Assembly: GCF_049446075.1 (NCBI RefSeq)
Contig: NZ_JBMSEB010000001.1
Coordinates: forward strand, 744,001-808,000
Source: Humibacter sp049446075
GTDB taxonomy: Bacteria; Actinomycetota; Actinomycetes; Actinomycetales; Microbacteriaceae
Direction of reading: 5' to 3'
DNA length: 64,000 nt
Shown: piece by piece, positions 1-8,877 of the stretch
How the letters are laid out: each line of letters begins with the position of its first letter
How positions within the stretch are numbered: the first letter of the stretch is position 1
The notes under the pieces: generated by a model
What the model saw: the letters and a program-made list of their open reading frames with translations, nothing else
Told to the model about the DNA's origin: nothing
The model's database searches: none
Translations under genes and position numbers: made by a program

Positions 1-224
1 CACTCGCCCTCGCAGACGTGACCGCCGTGGGCATCCTCGGAGGCAGCCAGGGGCTCGATGGTGCTATCGAGGCATTCGCGACCGGCTCCGTCGACGCGCG
101 TCCGCTCGTAGCGGCGGTCGTTGCCCTCGAAGACCTCGCCTCCGTGTTGGCCGGGCGACGCCCCGCCGGCGCAGGTGCCGGACCGAAGACCCAGATCGTC
201 CCGACGAAGGGCAAACACTCATGA
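1..224 (+). CDS. Zinc-type alcohol/polyol dehydrogenase, C-terminal part (cut by window edge)
   Basis: The reading frame is open from base 3, enters from outside the window, and ends at 224. The visible 74 residues match the C-terminal part of medium-chain zinc dehydrogenases: a strand reading VGILGGSQG, a helix with AIEAFATGSVDARPLVAAVVALEDLASVLAG, the usual 'section on cofactor-domain return', and a short tail. The catalytic zinc residues and nucleotide fold would lie upstream and cannot be seen. The stop overlaps the start of the following SDR gene by 4 bases (ATGA), so the two are translationally coupled and probably act in one oxidation route for a sugar, polyol or similar alcohol. Substrate unknown. 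Confidence 0.6.
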   Translation, partial: LALADVTAVGILGGSQGLDGAIEAFATGSVDARPLVAAVVALEDLASVLAGRRPAGAGAGPKTQIVPTKGKHS

Positions 225-895
225 GGACAGCTGTCGTGACAGGGGGCGCCAGAGGACTCGGCGCCGCAACGGCAACCCGGCTGAGGTGCGACGGCGTGCG
301 GGTAGTGACCGTCGACATCGCCGGCGATGCCGATGTTCTTGCCGACGTTACTGACGACGGCCAGCTCGCGGCCGCGAGCGAGTCCATCGGGCCGGTGGAC
401 ATCCTCGTCAACTCGGCCGGGATCGTCGGCCCGAACAAGCCACTGCTTGAGACCACCAGCGGTGAGTGGCGGCAGGTCTTGGAGGTCAATGTTCTGGGCA
501 TCGGAGCGTCGATGCGCACATTCGTTCCAGGGATGGTCGAACGCGGCTGGGGCCGCGTCGTCAACTTCGCCAGCATGGCCGGAAAAGACGGCAACCCGAA
601 CCTTTCCGCCTACTCGGCGTCCAAGGCCGCCGTCATCGCTCTGACGAAGTCGGCGGGCAAGGAGTTGGCGACGACTGGCGTTCTCGTGAACGCCATCGCC
701 CCAGCGGTGTTCGCGACGCCGATGAACGACGAGACGACTCCCGATGTGCTGGCGCACATCACCAGCCTCATTCCGATGCGCCGGGTAGGACGGCCTGAAG
801 AGGTCGCATCACTCGTCTCGTGGCTCTGCTCGGATGCAGTGAGCTTCTCAACCGGTGCCGTCTACGACATCAGCGGTGGTCGAGCGACGTATTGA
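221..895 (+). CDS. SDR family NAD(P)-dependent oxidoreductase
   Basis: A 224-residue classical short-chain dehydrogenase. The cofactor motif TGGARGLG lies at residues 7-14, the structural NSAG motif near 64-67, and the catalytic Ser and YSASK tetrad follow at about 117 and 131-135. The C-terminal stretch ISGGRATY is the usual family end. The ATG overlaps the stop of the upstream zinc dehydrogenase by 4 bases, which indicates an operon. This enzyme and its neighbour probably oxidise successive intermediates of a carbohydrate-derived alcohol; the convergent sugar ABC importer next door supports that but does not prove it. The substrate cannot be read from the sequence. Confidence 0.9.
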   Translation: MRTAVVTGGARGLGAATATRLRCDGVRVVTVDIAGDADVLADVTDDGQLAAASESIGPVDILVNSAGIVGPNKPLLETTSGEWRQVLEVNVLGIGASMRTFVPGMVERGWGRVVNFASMAGKDGNPNLSAYSASKAAVIALTKSAGKELATTGVLVNAIAPAVFATPMNDETTPDVLAHITSLIPMRRVGRPEEVASLVSWLCSDAVSFSTGAVYDISGGRATY

Positions 896-1014
896 GGCCT
901 CGAGGATTCGCTCGCCAGTCTCGGGATGCTCGGCTTCTCGCAAACGCCCTAAGCCGTCCGGACACCGGAAGGCGGGGGGCCGCTTGCGCAGCACCCCCAA
1001 CCTCTAGGTGAAAC

Positions 1015-2283
1015 CTACTTCGTGATTGCCGCCTGCATCTTCTCGGCGACGCTCTTCGGTGTGTCGTTGCCCAGGAGCATCGACTGGACTCCCTGGTTGA
1101 GGGCAGACTGCACCTGAGACTGAAGGCTCTCCAGCGGTGCGAACTTCTTGTCGGCGACAAGCGCCGCGAAGTCCTTCAGCGACTCCGGTGCCGTGTACTG
1201 ATTGTTGGAGATGACGGGCACCGAAGCGTAGCCGTTCGCGTACGTGTCGGCTTGCTCCGGCGTCCCCATGAACTCGAGGAAAGCCTGCGCAGTCGCGGCA
1301 TTCTTCGCCTTCGCGTTGATGGTCGTCACGTATCCCGGCAGCGCCGTGATGTAGGACTTGCCGTCGTTCGTCGCCGGAATGGAAGCGATCACGAACGATG
1401 ACTTCGGGGCGGCCGTCTGAAGCGATGCGAGCACCGCGCCCACATCCACTATCCCGAGTGCTTGGCCTGCGGCCACGGCGGTAGAACCTTGCTCACGGGT
1501 TCGCCCAAGAGCACCGTCGCCGAAGCATCCGAGGTTGAACATCTTCTGGTAGATGCCGAACTGCTTGACCCAGGGCGAATCGGGGTACGTCGCCTTGCCG
1601 GATGCGATCTGGTCGCCGAAGCCCGGGTTGGGTCCGTCTATGAGCGTCGCGTTCTGCCCGAAGGAGAGCATCTGCGGCCCGGCGGCCGCGTCTCCGAGGC
1701 CCTGTGCGAAGGCATAGACGCCTTTGGACTTGGCATCGGTGCACAGCTTGTAGACCTCGTCGAGCGTCGTCGGGACCTTCAAGCCCATTTCGTCGAGCTT
1801 GGTCTTGTTGTAGATGGCGGCGAGCGGCTGCAGCGCTCCGGGATAAGCGTAGGTCTTGCCCTTGTAATTGAAGGAGCTCTTCCACACCTCGGGGATCTTG
1901 GCGGCCCAGCTGGCGGTCAACGGCAGAATTCGCTTCTGCGCGGCCAGCGGCTGAACGTTGTCCGCATTGTCTGTGGCGACTCCCCCGGGAAACGAGGTCA
2001 GGACGTCGGGAGCGGTACCGGCCTGCAGTTGCGTCATGACCAGCTGGTTCATGTCGCCGCCTTGGTAGTTGAATTTCAGGTGCACGCTCGGGTACTTCTT
2101 CTCGAAGGCCGCCCCGATCTTGTCGTACGTGCTCTTGAACTGGCTCGGAAGGAGCGCCGTCAGGGTTCCTCCTACCTTGCCGGCGGCATTCGCATTCGAA
2201 GCGCCGCCCCCCGAACATGCGGTGAGGGAGATGGCGGCAACAGCGATGACCGCTGTCGCCACGACTCGATGTCTGATCTTCAT
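1015..2283 (-). CDS. Carbohydrate ABC transporter substrate-binding lipoprotein
   Basis: A 422-residue extracellular solute-binding protein of the family 1 (MalE-like) type. The N-terminus has basic residues, a hydrophobic stretch and the lipobox LTAC, so it is an exported, lipid-anchored binding protein. Segments such as LDEVYKLCTDAKSKG and AFLEFMGTPEQADTYANG are typical of sugar-binding members. I prefer the ATG at 2283 because AAGGA stands 8 bases upstream; a TTG at 2307 would add eight residues. It is the last gene of a three-gene importer operon, 78 bases after the second permease. No ATPase gene is present here, so a shared MsiK-type ATPase elsewhere probably energises it. Confidence 0.92.
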   Translation of the reverse strand: MKIRHRVVATAVIAVAAISLTACSGGGASNANAAGKVGGTLTALLPSQFKSTYDKIGAAFEKKYPSVHLKFNYQGGDMNQLVMTQLQAGTAPDVLTSFPGGVATDNADNVQPLAAQKRILPLTASWAAKIPEVWKSSFNYKGKTYAYPGALQPLAAIYNKTKLDEMGLKVPTTLDEVYKLCTDAKSKGVYAFAQGLGDAAAGPQMLSFGQNATLIDGPNPGFGDQIASGKATYPDSPWVKQFGIYQKMFNLGCFGDGALGRTREQGSTAVAAGQALGIVDVGAVLASLQTAAPKSSFVIASIPATNDGKSYITALPGYVTTINAKAKNAATAQAFLEFMGTPEQADTYANGYASVPVISNNQYTAPESLKDFAALVADKKFAPLESLQSQVQSALNQGVQSMLLGNDTPKSVAEKMQAAITK

Positions 2284-2361
2284 CGATCTTGTCCTTGTCT
2301 GTGTCAAGTGGTGCTGTGAGGGGAGGCCCGGCCAAGAGGGGCGCCGGACGATGTTCCGCGG

Positions 2362-3186
2362 TCAGCCCTTGAGTCCGCCCGCGAAGCCTTGGATCACGTA
2401 TCTCTGGAAGATCAGGTACAGCGCTAACACCGGCACCATCGAGATGATCAGCGACGCGAAGATCAGGGGCCAGTTGCTGACGTACTGTCCGACGAACTGG
2501 TAGATGGCCATCGGGATGGTCTGCTGGTCGCTTCCCGCCAAATAGATCAACGGCGTGAAGAAGTCGTTCCAGATGCCAACAGCGTTGAGGATCAAGCAGG
2601 TACCGAGCACGGGGCGAAGCAGCGGAACGACGACGTAGAGGAAGGTGCGGAACGGGCTCGCGCCGTCAATCTGCGCGGCCTCCTCGAACTCCACCGGAAC
2701 GCTCGACCTTACGAACGTGGTGATCAAGAAGATCGAGAACGGCATCTGCGCGCCGGCGTAGACAATGATGAGGGCCCAGATGGTGCCCAGCAATCCCAGG
2801 TCCTTCATCTGCACGTACAGCGGGATGAGCGCCAACTGGAACGGCAGGAGCAGTCCGATCAGGAATCCGTAGAAGGCCGCGTTCGAGAGCCGGGAAGTGG
2901 AGCGCGCGAGGGGGTACGCCGCCATGGTGGCGAGGGCGAGCACAACGACGCACGACAGGCTCGTCACCAGGAGACTGGTGATGATGGAGCCCGGAAGAGG
3001 AGAACTCGTCCAGGCAGTCGCGAAGTTGTCGAAGGTCGGACGCGTCGTCGGGAAGATCGCGGGTGTGAGGTCGTCCGGGCGTTTGATGGCCAGGTTGACC
3101 AGGATGTACACGGGAATCAGGAAGACGAGCGTCACACCGTATGCGAGAACGTGCGACCCGATGCGGTTGCCGAGGTGGGCTTTCAT
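2362..3186 (-). CDS. Carbohydrate ABC transporter permease (MalG type)
   Basis: A 274-residue membrane protein with about six hydrophobic segments. The EAA loop that contacts the ATPase is visible as EFEEAAQIDGASPFRTFLYVVVP, near residues 180-205. The ATG at 3186 overlaps the stop of the upstream permease by 4 bases (ATGA). An upstream open stretch in the same frame is the antisense of nothing recognisable and is not part of the protein. It forms the transmembrane heterodimer with the MalF-type partner and passes sugar delivered by the lipoprotein encoded downstream. Confidence 0.93.
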   Translation of the reverse strand: MKAHLGNRIGSHVLAYGVTLVFLIPVYILVNLAIKRPDDLTPAIFPTTRPTFDNFATAWTSSPLPGSIITSLLVTSLSCVVVLALATMAAYPLARSTSRLSNAAFYGFLIGLLLPFQLALIPLYVQMKDLGLLGTIWALIIVYAGAQMPFSIFLITTFVRSSVPVEFEEAAQIDGASPFRTFLYVVVPLLRPVLGTCLILNAVGIWNDFFTPLIYLAGSDQQTIPMAIYQFVGQYVSNWPLIFASLIISMVPVLALYLIFQRYVIQGFAGGLKG

Positions 3187-4169
3187 GACTTGCGCTCCTG
3201 CCGGCGGAGAACGGTGAACTGGATGAACGAGAGCACGCCGACCGCCACAGCCAGGACGAGCGCGAACGCGGCGGACTCGCCCCATTCGCCGAACTGGGAG
3301 AAGATCTGATAGATCTCGGTGGAGATGGTCTGGGTCTGCCCGCCCGGCCCACCCCCGGTGATTGCGAAGATCTGGTCGAAGATCTTCAGACCGCCGATCA
3401 GTCCGATCATCAGGTTGATCGTGAAAGCGGGAGCTAGCAGGGGTCGCGTGACATACCAGAAGCGCTTCCAATACCCGGCTCCGTCGAGGGATGCCGCCTC
3501 GATCAATTCGCCTGGCACTCCCTGTAGTCCCGCCAGGTAGATGATCATGGTCGAGCCGGTGAACTGCCAGATCACTGTCACGATGATGATCCAGATGGCC
3601 GATGTGGGGTTACCGAGGAAGTCGACCTGCGGCAGCCCGAACGCATGCAGGGCAACGTTCATGCCGCCCGTTCCAGGGGGCCCGAAGATGTATTTGAAGA
3701 GGTAGCCGACCACCAGCGCCGAGACAACCATCGGCGCGAAGATGATCGTTCTCAGAACGTTCCTTCCCACGATCCTGGCGCTCAGAAGCAGCGCCAGCCC
3801 GAGACCGAGGATGTTCTGAGCAACGACCGTGACCAGCGCGATGAAGAGGGTGCGGAGAGCGGCCGGTCCGGCCTCCCCGCCGAAGATCTTCACGAAGTTC
3901 TGGAACCCTGTGAAGTCTGCGGCGGGCTTGGAGAAGGACCAGTCGGTGAAGGCGGACCCGATGCCCTGCACGGTGGGAACCAGGATCACGTACGTGTAGA
4001 TCGCTGCCGCGGGAAGCACCAGCCACCAGAGCTTCGTGCCGACGCTGCCGCGCAGCCTTCGGCGTCGACGTTCTTGCGGTGCTGGCGAAGCCGCGGCTGG
4101 TCGACCGCGCTCTCCGTCGTCGCCCGTCCGCGCGCCCCTTGGGATCTCACGGTGGGTGGCTGTTGTCAT
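3183..4169 (-). CDS. Carbohydrate ABC transporter permease (MalF type)
   Basis: A 328-residue permease with a basic, Pro/Ala-rich cytoplasmic N-terminus of about 50 residues and then six or so membrane segments. The EAA motif reads ELIEAASLDGAGYWKRFWYVT. I chose the ATG at 4169 because GGAGAGAAG lies about 5 bases upstream; an upstream in-frame start at 4268 would run through the operator palindrome at 4206-4222 and is unlikely. It is the first gene of the importer operon and is coupled to the MalG-type gene by a 4-base overlap. Confidence 0.92.
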   Translation of the reverse strand: MTTATHREIPRGARTGDDGERGRPAAASPAPQERRRRRLRGSVGTKLWWLVLPAAAIYTYVILVPTVQGIGSAFTDWSFSKPAADFTGFQNFVKIFGGEAGPAALRTLFIALVTVVAQNILGLGLALLLSARIVGRNVLRTIIFAPMVVSALVVGYLFKYIFGPPGTGGMNVALHAFGLPQVDFLGNPTSAIWIIIVTVIWQFTGSTMIIYLAGLQGVPGELIEAASLDGAGYWKRFWYVTRPLLAPAFTINLMIGLIGGLKIFDQIFAITGGGPGGQTQTISTEIYQIFSQFGEWGESAAFALVLAVAVGVLSFIQFTVLRRQERKS

Positions 4170-4205
4170 CTTCGACTTCTCTCCGGTCAAAACGCTGAGG
4201 CCGGT

Positions 4206-4222
4206 ATTCCAGATACTGGAAT
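4206..4222. promoter_or_regulatory. Perfect palindrome, candidate IclR operator
   Basis: ATTCCAG-ATA-CTGGAAT is a perfect 7-3-7 inverted repeat centred 45 bases upstream of the first ABC permease start. IclR-family operators are often short palindromes with TGGAA/TTCCA half-sites, and an IclR gene is the next gene upstream. Direct evidence is only the symmetry and position. Confidence 0.6.
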
Positions 4223-4302
4223 GCAATTCGACTCCGTGGTGCTCCGCCGAGTCTAACTCAAGCTTCAAGCGCGATACGGATGCGCACTAGAAGACGGTCG
4301 GC

Positions 4303-4314
4303 TTTTGCGCAAAA
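4303..4314. promoter_or_regulatory. Palindrome TTTTGCGCAAAA
   Basis: A perfect 12-base palindrome in the 259-base gap between the IclR gene and the ABC operon. A near copy, TTTTGCGCAAG, occurs at 5415-5425 upstream of the IclR gene. The pair may be a second binding site, or part of a short terminator for the IclR transcript. Confidence 0.3.
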
Positions 4315-4428
4315 CGGATGCCGGCGTGCAGAGAACGCCGAGTGTTCACGAGGACTAGTCGGGAGAGCCGAGGGTGATCCAGGAACGTGGGCCCGCGAAT
4401 GGGCGGCTTGCGGGCTGTGGACGAGCCG

Positions 4429-5229
4429 TCAGGATGCGGGAAGACGCTCCCCGACCGGAGTTGCTGCGCCCCGACCGTCGACGATCCGTCGGATTTCGTC
4501 GACGTGGTCCACCAGGGAAGTCAGCGGAAGGCGGAAGGCGATGGCGCTGATGCTCACCGCTCCGACAGGAGGCAGACCGGGATCGAGCCGGACCGGCACC
4601 GCGACGCAATTCACGCCGACCTCGTTCTCCTGGTCGTCGATGGCGTAATCACGCTCACGTGTGCGCTGCAGCTCCTGCCATAGGGCGGGCGTCGACACGA
4701 TGGAGTTCGGCGTGCGCGAGGGGATGCTCTCGCTGCCCACCCATTCCTCCAGCTCGCGCTCGCTCGAAACGGCGTAGCTGAGCAGTAGCTTCCCGACGGC
4801 GGTGAACTGCGCTGGGTTGCGACCGCCGATAACCGAAGTGAGGCGGAAGGCTCCCTGCGGCGGGTCGAGCTTCGCGCGATACACGATGTCGCGTCCGTCG
4901 AGCACGCCGTAGTGCGCCGTCTCCCCGAATCGGTCTACGAGGGCCTCGAGGACGGGCATCATCAGGGGCCCGTCCGGGCGAGCTGCGTAGTTGAGGAACG
5001 CTAGTCGGAAGAACTCGTCGCCGAGCACGTACGTGCCGCGCTGCACCTGCGTGGCAAGACCAGCGCGACGAAGCGTGGCAAGGGCACGGTGGATCGTAGG
5101 CTTCGACCCGCCGAGGCGGTTGGCCATGTCATCCAAGGTGACTCCGCCCGGCTCTTGGGCCAGCTCGATGAGCACGGCGAGAACGCGGTCGGCCCCGACC
5201 AGGCGTTCCTCCGCTCCCGATGCACTCAC
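4429..5229 (-). CDS. IclR family transcriptional regulator
   Basis: A 266-residue regulator. The N-terminal winged HTH is clear (VTLDDMANRLGGSKPTIHRALATLRRAGLA, about residues 30-58), followed by the IclR effector-binding domain with FGETAHYGVLDGRDIVYRAKL and the family signature around TAVGKLLLSY. It is transcribed in the same direction as the ABC importer just downstream. The palindrome at 4206 between them makes it the probable regulator of sugar uptake. Effector unknown; probably the transported sugar or a breakdown product. Confidence 0.93.
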   Translation of the reverse strand: MSASGAEERLVGADRVLAVLIELAQEPGGVTLDDMANRLGGSKPTIHRALATLRRAGLATQVQRGTYVLGDEFFRLAFLNYAARPDGPLMMPVLEALVDRFGETAHYGVLDGRDIVYRAKLDPPQGAFRLTSVIGGRNPAQFTAVGKLLLSYAVSSERELEEWVGSESIPSRTPNSIVSTPALWQELQRTRERDYAIDDQENEVGVNCVAVPVRLDPGLPPVGAVSISAIAFRLPLTSLVDHVDEIRRIVDGRGAATPVGERLPAS

Positions 5230-5433
5230 TGCACGGCCCCTTCGAACGTGACGTCCGCTCCATCATCTCATCTCGGCACGAGCGCCCCTCATCCGGTGAT
5301 CCTGTGGATGCAGCTGTCTGATCATGGGAGGGCTTCTGGCACGCCGGGCCAGCCGGTCACGCGCTGCGACTCAACGTATGGACTGCGAAGCCGGACAGCG
5401 AGAGCACAGTGAGGTTTTGCGCAAGCCCCATCG

Positions 5434-6384
5434 TCAGCGCAGCAGCGCCGTCATTGGCGGCGCAGCCGCGTCCTGCCCGGTCAGCGGGGCAAGTCCCAAC
5501 TGGTCCTCGATGGTGCGCAGAAGCGAGTAGTGCGTGAACGCGCTCGTCGAGACGGCGTGCGGGCGGGCGGCCGGCCCGGCGAATATGCACGGGATCACGT
5601 TGTCCGAGGCATCCCCTTCGTCGAAGGTGACGATGAGAAGCGAGCGCTGCTTCGTGAACGCGGGCGATGCGAGGATGCGCGGCACGGCTGCTGCCAGCCA
5701 CGCGTCGCCGGTGGCGATGGAGCAGTCGTGCATGTCGTTGCAGAGGTTCGGGCTGATGAACGAATACGTGGGAAGTGTCGCCTCGGACGCCAGGTCTGCC
5801 GCGAACTGTGTGTATGGCACGTCGTGGGACGAGCAGTAGCGCGCATCGCCGGTCACGCTCGGAAAGTAGAGGAACGGGTTGTGCTTGACGGCGTAGAGGG
5901 AGGTGTTCGCCGTGGTGCACGGTGCCGGCATGCTCTCCGCGTACATCTTCCACGTAAGACCGGCGTGGTCGATGGCCTGGGCGATGTTCGGTCCGGTGAC
6001 GAGGCAGGAACCACCCGGCGGATTGCAGTCGCTCGTGATTCCCGCCGTCGTCCCGCTGGTGAGCGCCAGGTAGTTCGGAAGGCTTGGATGCGTGATCGCT
6101 GAGTACTGCCTAGCCAGCGCGTAGGCGTGCGCGAGGCTGTTGAGATAGGGCGCGGCCGAGTTGCCGACCACCGACGTCGCGGGCTTGTTCTCGTCCACGA
6201 TGACGACGACGTGCTGCAGCCGATCGGAGGCAGAGGGTGCCGAGGGTGCCGTACTCGCGGTACCGGGCCGGGCAGCCGAGCCCGACGAAGGGGCTGTTTC
6301 GGCCGTGTGGTGGCCACCGGTGCATCCTGCGAGCATGACGGCGAGAAGTATGGCCAGCGCGGCCGCACCTGTTCGGCGGCTCAT
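5434..6384 (-). CDS. Secreted lipoprotein phosphoesterase (PF04185-like acid phosphatase)
   Basis: A 316-residue protein with a lipoprotein signal ending in the lipobox LAGC (residue 21 Cys), then a Ser/Ala/Pro-rich linker to about residue 55. The catalytic domain begins VVVIVDENKPATSVVG and contains YSAITHPSLPNYLALTSG, the nucleophile region of the alkaline-phosphatase-like phosphoesterase family that includes phospholipase C and phosphatidylinositol-3-phosphatase proteins. A late metal-site motif VTFDEGDASDN is present. It probably hydrolyses phosphomonoesters or phospholipid head groups outside the cell. It stands alone; the 204 bases between it and the IclR gene hold no gene. Confidence 0.85.
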   Translation of the reverse strand: MSRRTGAAALAILLAVMLAGCTGGHHTAETAPSSGSAARPGTASTAPSAPSASDRLQHVVVIVDENKPATSVVGNSAAPYLNSLAHAYALARQYSAITHPSLPNYLALTSGTTAGITSDCNPPGGSCLVTGPNIAQAIDHAGLTWKMYAESMPAPCTTANTSLYAVKHNPFLYFPSVTGDARYCSSHDVPYTQFAADLASEATLPTYSFISPNLCNDMHDCSIATGDAWLAAAVPRILASPAFTKQRSLLIVTFDEGDASDNVIPCIFAGPAARPHAVSTSAFTHYSLLRTIEDQLGLAPLTGQDAAAPPMTALLR

Positions 6385-6426
6385 ACGCGCAACCTACCCC
6401 TCGGCCCTCGGCACCTCTATCGCTGC

Positions 6427-7362
6427 TCAGTGCAGGAGTGGGGTGAGAGTCTCTCCGAGCGCGGCCACTATGCCGGGGATGTGTCCGTTGCGCGGAGCGT
6501 TGATGATGACGCCATCGACGCCTGCATCGAGGATCTGGGTCTGGATGCGTTCGGCGAGCACCTCGGCCGTGCCGACGAAGGCACGGTTGCGGCGCTCCTC
6601 TGGAATGCTCTGCAGGATCGTGTCGACCTCTGCCTGGCTCTCCACCAGCGCGACGCTGGCAAGGTAGCTCGTCTTCAGCGTCGCCGGGTCGCGGTCGATT
6701 TCCTCGGCCCGCTGCTTTACGACCTGCACCTTGTGCGGAAGGTCTTCGATCGCGCAGATGATGTTCATGTGGTCGGCGTAACGCGCCGCGAGCCGGAACG
6801 TCTTCCTCTCACCCTGGCCCCCGAGCATGATCGGGATGCTCTCTCGGAACCGTGGCACGTTCATCGCGCCGTGCGCTCGATACCACGTGCCCACGAATTC
6901 GGGCCGCTCGTCTCTGAGCATCGGATGGATGATCTGCAACGCCTCGTCGAGCTTCTCGAACCGCTCGGTGAAGGTGTCGAAATCGAAGCCGAGCTGCTCA
7001 TGCTCGAGTTCGAACCAACCCGCGCCGATGCCGAGGATCGCGCGGCCGTGACTGATCACATCCAGAGTCGTGACCGTCTTGGCCAGCAGGGTCGGGTTGC
7101 GATACGTGTTGCCCGTCACGAGCGCCGAGAGTTGAACGGTGCTTGTCGAGGCAGCGAGCGCCGCGAGGGTGGAGTATGCCTCCATCATCGGCTGGTCGGG
7201 CGTGCCGATGCCGGGCAGCTGGTAGAAGTGGTCCATCACGAGCACGGTGTCGAAGCCGCTGCCCTCGGCTTCGCTTGCCTGCGCCACGACGGTGTCGAAC
7301 AGCGTCTCAGCGCCGCCCGGGTAGGTGAAGTTCGGTATCTGGTATCCGAGGGAAATCGTCAC
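6427..7362 (-). CDS. LLM class (luciferase-like) F420-dependent oxidoreductase
   Basis: A 311-residue TIM-barrel flavin/F420 oxidoreductase of the luciferase-like family. Typical stretches are DTVLVMDHFYQLPG near residue 38, LGIGAGWFELEHEQLGF near 112, and IMLGGQGERKTFRLAARYADHMN near 178. In actinobacteria this subgroup usually uses coenzyme F420. It ends 37 bases before the MFS stop and is read in the same direction, so read-through from the SoxR-controlled exporter gene is possible. Substrate unknown. Confidence 0.88.
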   Translation of the reverse strand: MTISLGYQIPNFTYPGGAETLFDTVVAQASEAEGSGFDTVLVMDHFYQLPGIGTPDQPMMEAYSTLAALAASTSTVQLSALVTGNTYRNPTLLAKTVTTLDVISHGRAILGIGAGWFELEHEQLGFDFDTFTERFEKLDEALQIIHPMLRDERPEFVGTWYRAHGAMNVPRFRESIPIMLGGQGERKTFRLAARYADHMNIICAIEDLPHKVQVVKQRAEEIDRDPATLKTSYLASVALVESQAEVDTILQSIPEERRNRAFVGTAEVLAERIQTQILDAGVDGVIINAPRNGHIPGIVAALGETLTPLLH

Positions 7363-7399
7363 AAGTCACGACGCTACGGCAAACGGCACCCGGGCGGGG

Positions 7400-8794
7400 T
7401 CACCGATCGGTGCCCACTCGGGCGGCCGTCGCGAGCGCCGCGATGGCCAGTGCCGTTCCGAGCAGGAAGCACGCCGTGAACGGCCATGAACCGCCGGCCC
7501 CCGCGAGCGACGCGAACACGAGGCCGGCGATTGCCACTCCGGATGCGCCACCCACGGCATCCGCGATCGCCTGCGCCGAACTGTTGAAACCCTGGTCGGT
7601 GGGCGTCGAGTAGGCGATCATCACCACGGACAGCCGCGGGGTTGCGATGCCCATGCCGAGGCCGGCGAAGATCCACACGCCGAACACGACGAACGGCGAG
7701 AGACCCAGTGCCGAGATCACGGTTGTCCCGACCAGCCCGAGCGCGATGGAGCAGACGCCGAGCACGATCCAGCCGCGGTTCGACATGCGCGGGCCGAGCC
7801 TGCCCTGCAGCCAAGAGCCTCCCGACCATGCGATCGCACCGCCCGTCAGCGCGAGCCCGGCAATCGCAGGGCTCATGCCGTAACGACTGATCAGCAGGTA
7901 GGGAACGTAGACCTCGCACGCTAGCTCCGCACCGGTGATGAAGATGCGGGTGCTCATCACCGAGGGCAGACCGCGGCGCAACCGCAGCGTTCCGCGGGGC
8001 AACAGAGGCCGCACGGCCACGGCAAGCACGGCGACGGCCAGGGCGAACACGGTCCACCGCCAGAACACGTCGAGCTCGGTTGCGGTGCCGAGTGCGAGCA
8101 CGGCGAGGGCCGCGACGATCGACCACCCGATGCGGGCCGGCCGCCATGACGCGGCGTCGTCCTCGACATTGCCGGATGCGCCCAGCACGCGCCGGATCAT
8201 CACGAGACCTACGACTGCGACCGCGATCACGCCGAGGAAGATCCAGCGCCAGCCCACCGTCTCGGCGAGAAGTCCGGCCAGAAAGGGTCCGATCAGCGAA
8301 GGCACGACCCAGGCCGTTGAGAAGCCCACGAAGATGTGAGGCTGCAGCCGCGGAGGATACTGCCGCGCCACGACGACGTACACCGCAACGGTCAGGGCGC
8401 CGCCGCCGAGCCCCTGCACCAGGCGTCCGAGCACGAAGACGACCATGTTCGGCGCGAGGCCGGCGATCGCGAGTCCGATCACGAAGAGCACCACGGCGAG
8501 CACCAGCGGCGCGGATGGTCCGCGCCGATCGCACCACGCGCCGGCCACGACCATGCCGACCACGCTGATGGCGGTCGACCCGGAGAACGCCAGTGTGTAG
8601 AGCGATGTCCCGTGCAAGTCGCGTGCGATCACCGGCATCACGGTCGTGACGGCCATCGCCTCGAACGCCACGAACAGCACGAGTGCGCACATGCCGATGG
8701 TGATCCAGCGGAAGTGCGGGCCGAGCACGCCGTCGAGTGGCTCGGTAGACGCCGGAGGCGCGGTGTCTGGGGCGGTGTCCGTGTCGTCCGTCAT
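7400..8794 (-). CDS. MFS exporter, probable SoxR target
   Basis: A 464-residue major facilitator with a soluble, Asp/Pro/Thr-rich N-terminus of about 30 residues and then 12 to 14 membrane segments. Motif A is present as GAWCDRRG in the loop after segment 2, and FEAMAVTTVMPVIARDL resembles the first segment of drug exporters. I place the start at ATG 8794; a start 39 bases further upstream would cover the SoxR promoter. The gene is divergent from soxR, and its promoter has the 19-base spacer typical of MerR-family control, so it probably exports redox-active compounds or other toxins. Confidence 0.9.
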   Translation of the reverse strand: MTDDTDTAPDTAPPASTEPLDGVLGPHFRWITIGMCALVLFVAFEAMAVTTVMPVIARDLHGTSLYTLAFSGSTAISVVGMVVAGAWCDRRGPSAPLVLAVVLFVIGLAIAGLAPNMVVFVLGRLVQGLGGGALTVAVYVVVARQYPPRLQPHIFVGFSTAWVVPSLIGPFLAGLLAETVGWRWIFLGVIAVAVVGLVMIRRVLGASGNVEDDAASWRPARIGWSIVAALAVLALGTATELDVFWRWTVFALAVAVLAVAVRPLLPRGTLRLRRGLPSVMSTRIFITGAELACEVYVPYLLISRYGMSPAIAGLALTGGAIAWSGGSWLQGRLGPRMSNRGWIVLGVCSIALGLVGTTVISALGLSPFVVFGVWIFAGLGMGIATPRLSVVMIAYSTPTDQGFNSSAQAIADAVGGASGVAIAGLVFASLAGAGGSWPFTACFLLGTALAIAALATAARVGTDR

Positions 8795-8802
8795 GATCCT
8801 CA

Positions 8803-8833
8803 ACCCTAAAACCTCAACTAAAGTTGAGGTCAA
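8803..8833 (-). promoter_or_regulatory. SoxR box inside a MerR-type promoter with 19-base spacer
   Basis: On the minus strand a -35 hexamer TTGACC (8828-8833) and a -10 TAGGGT (8803-8808) are separated by exactly 19 bases. The spacer region is covered by ACCTCAACTAAAGTTGAGGT (8811-8830), 9-base perfect arms with a 2-base centre. The outer CCTCAA...TTGAGG halves match the enterobacterial SoxR box. The layout is what MerR-family activators need to untwist an overlong promoter. It drives the MFS gene and may also repress soxR. Confidence 0.85.
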
Positions 8834-8877
8834 TTGCGCGATCGGCGCGCGATGGCGGACGCATCCGAGGAGACCTA

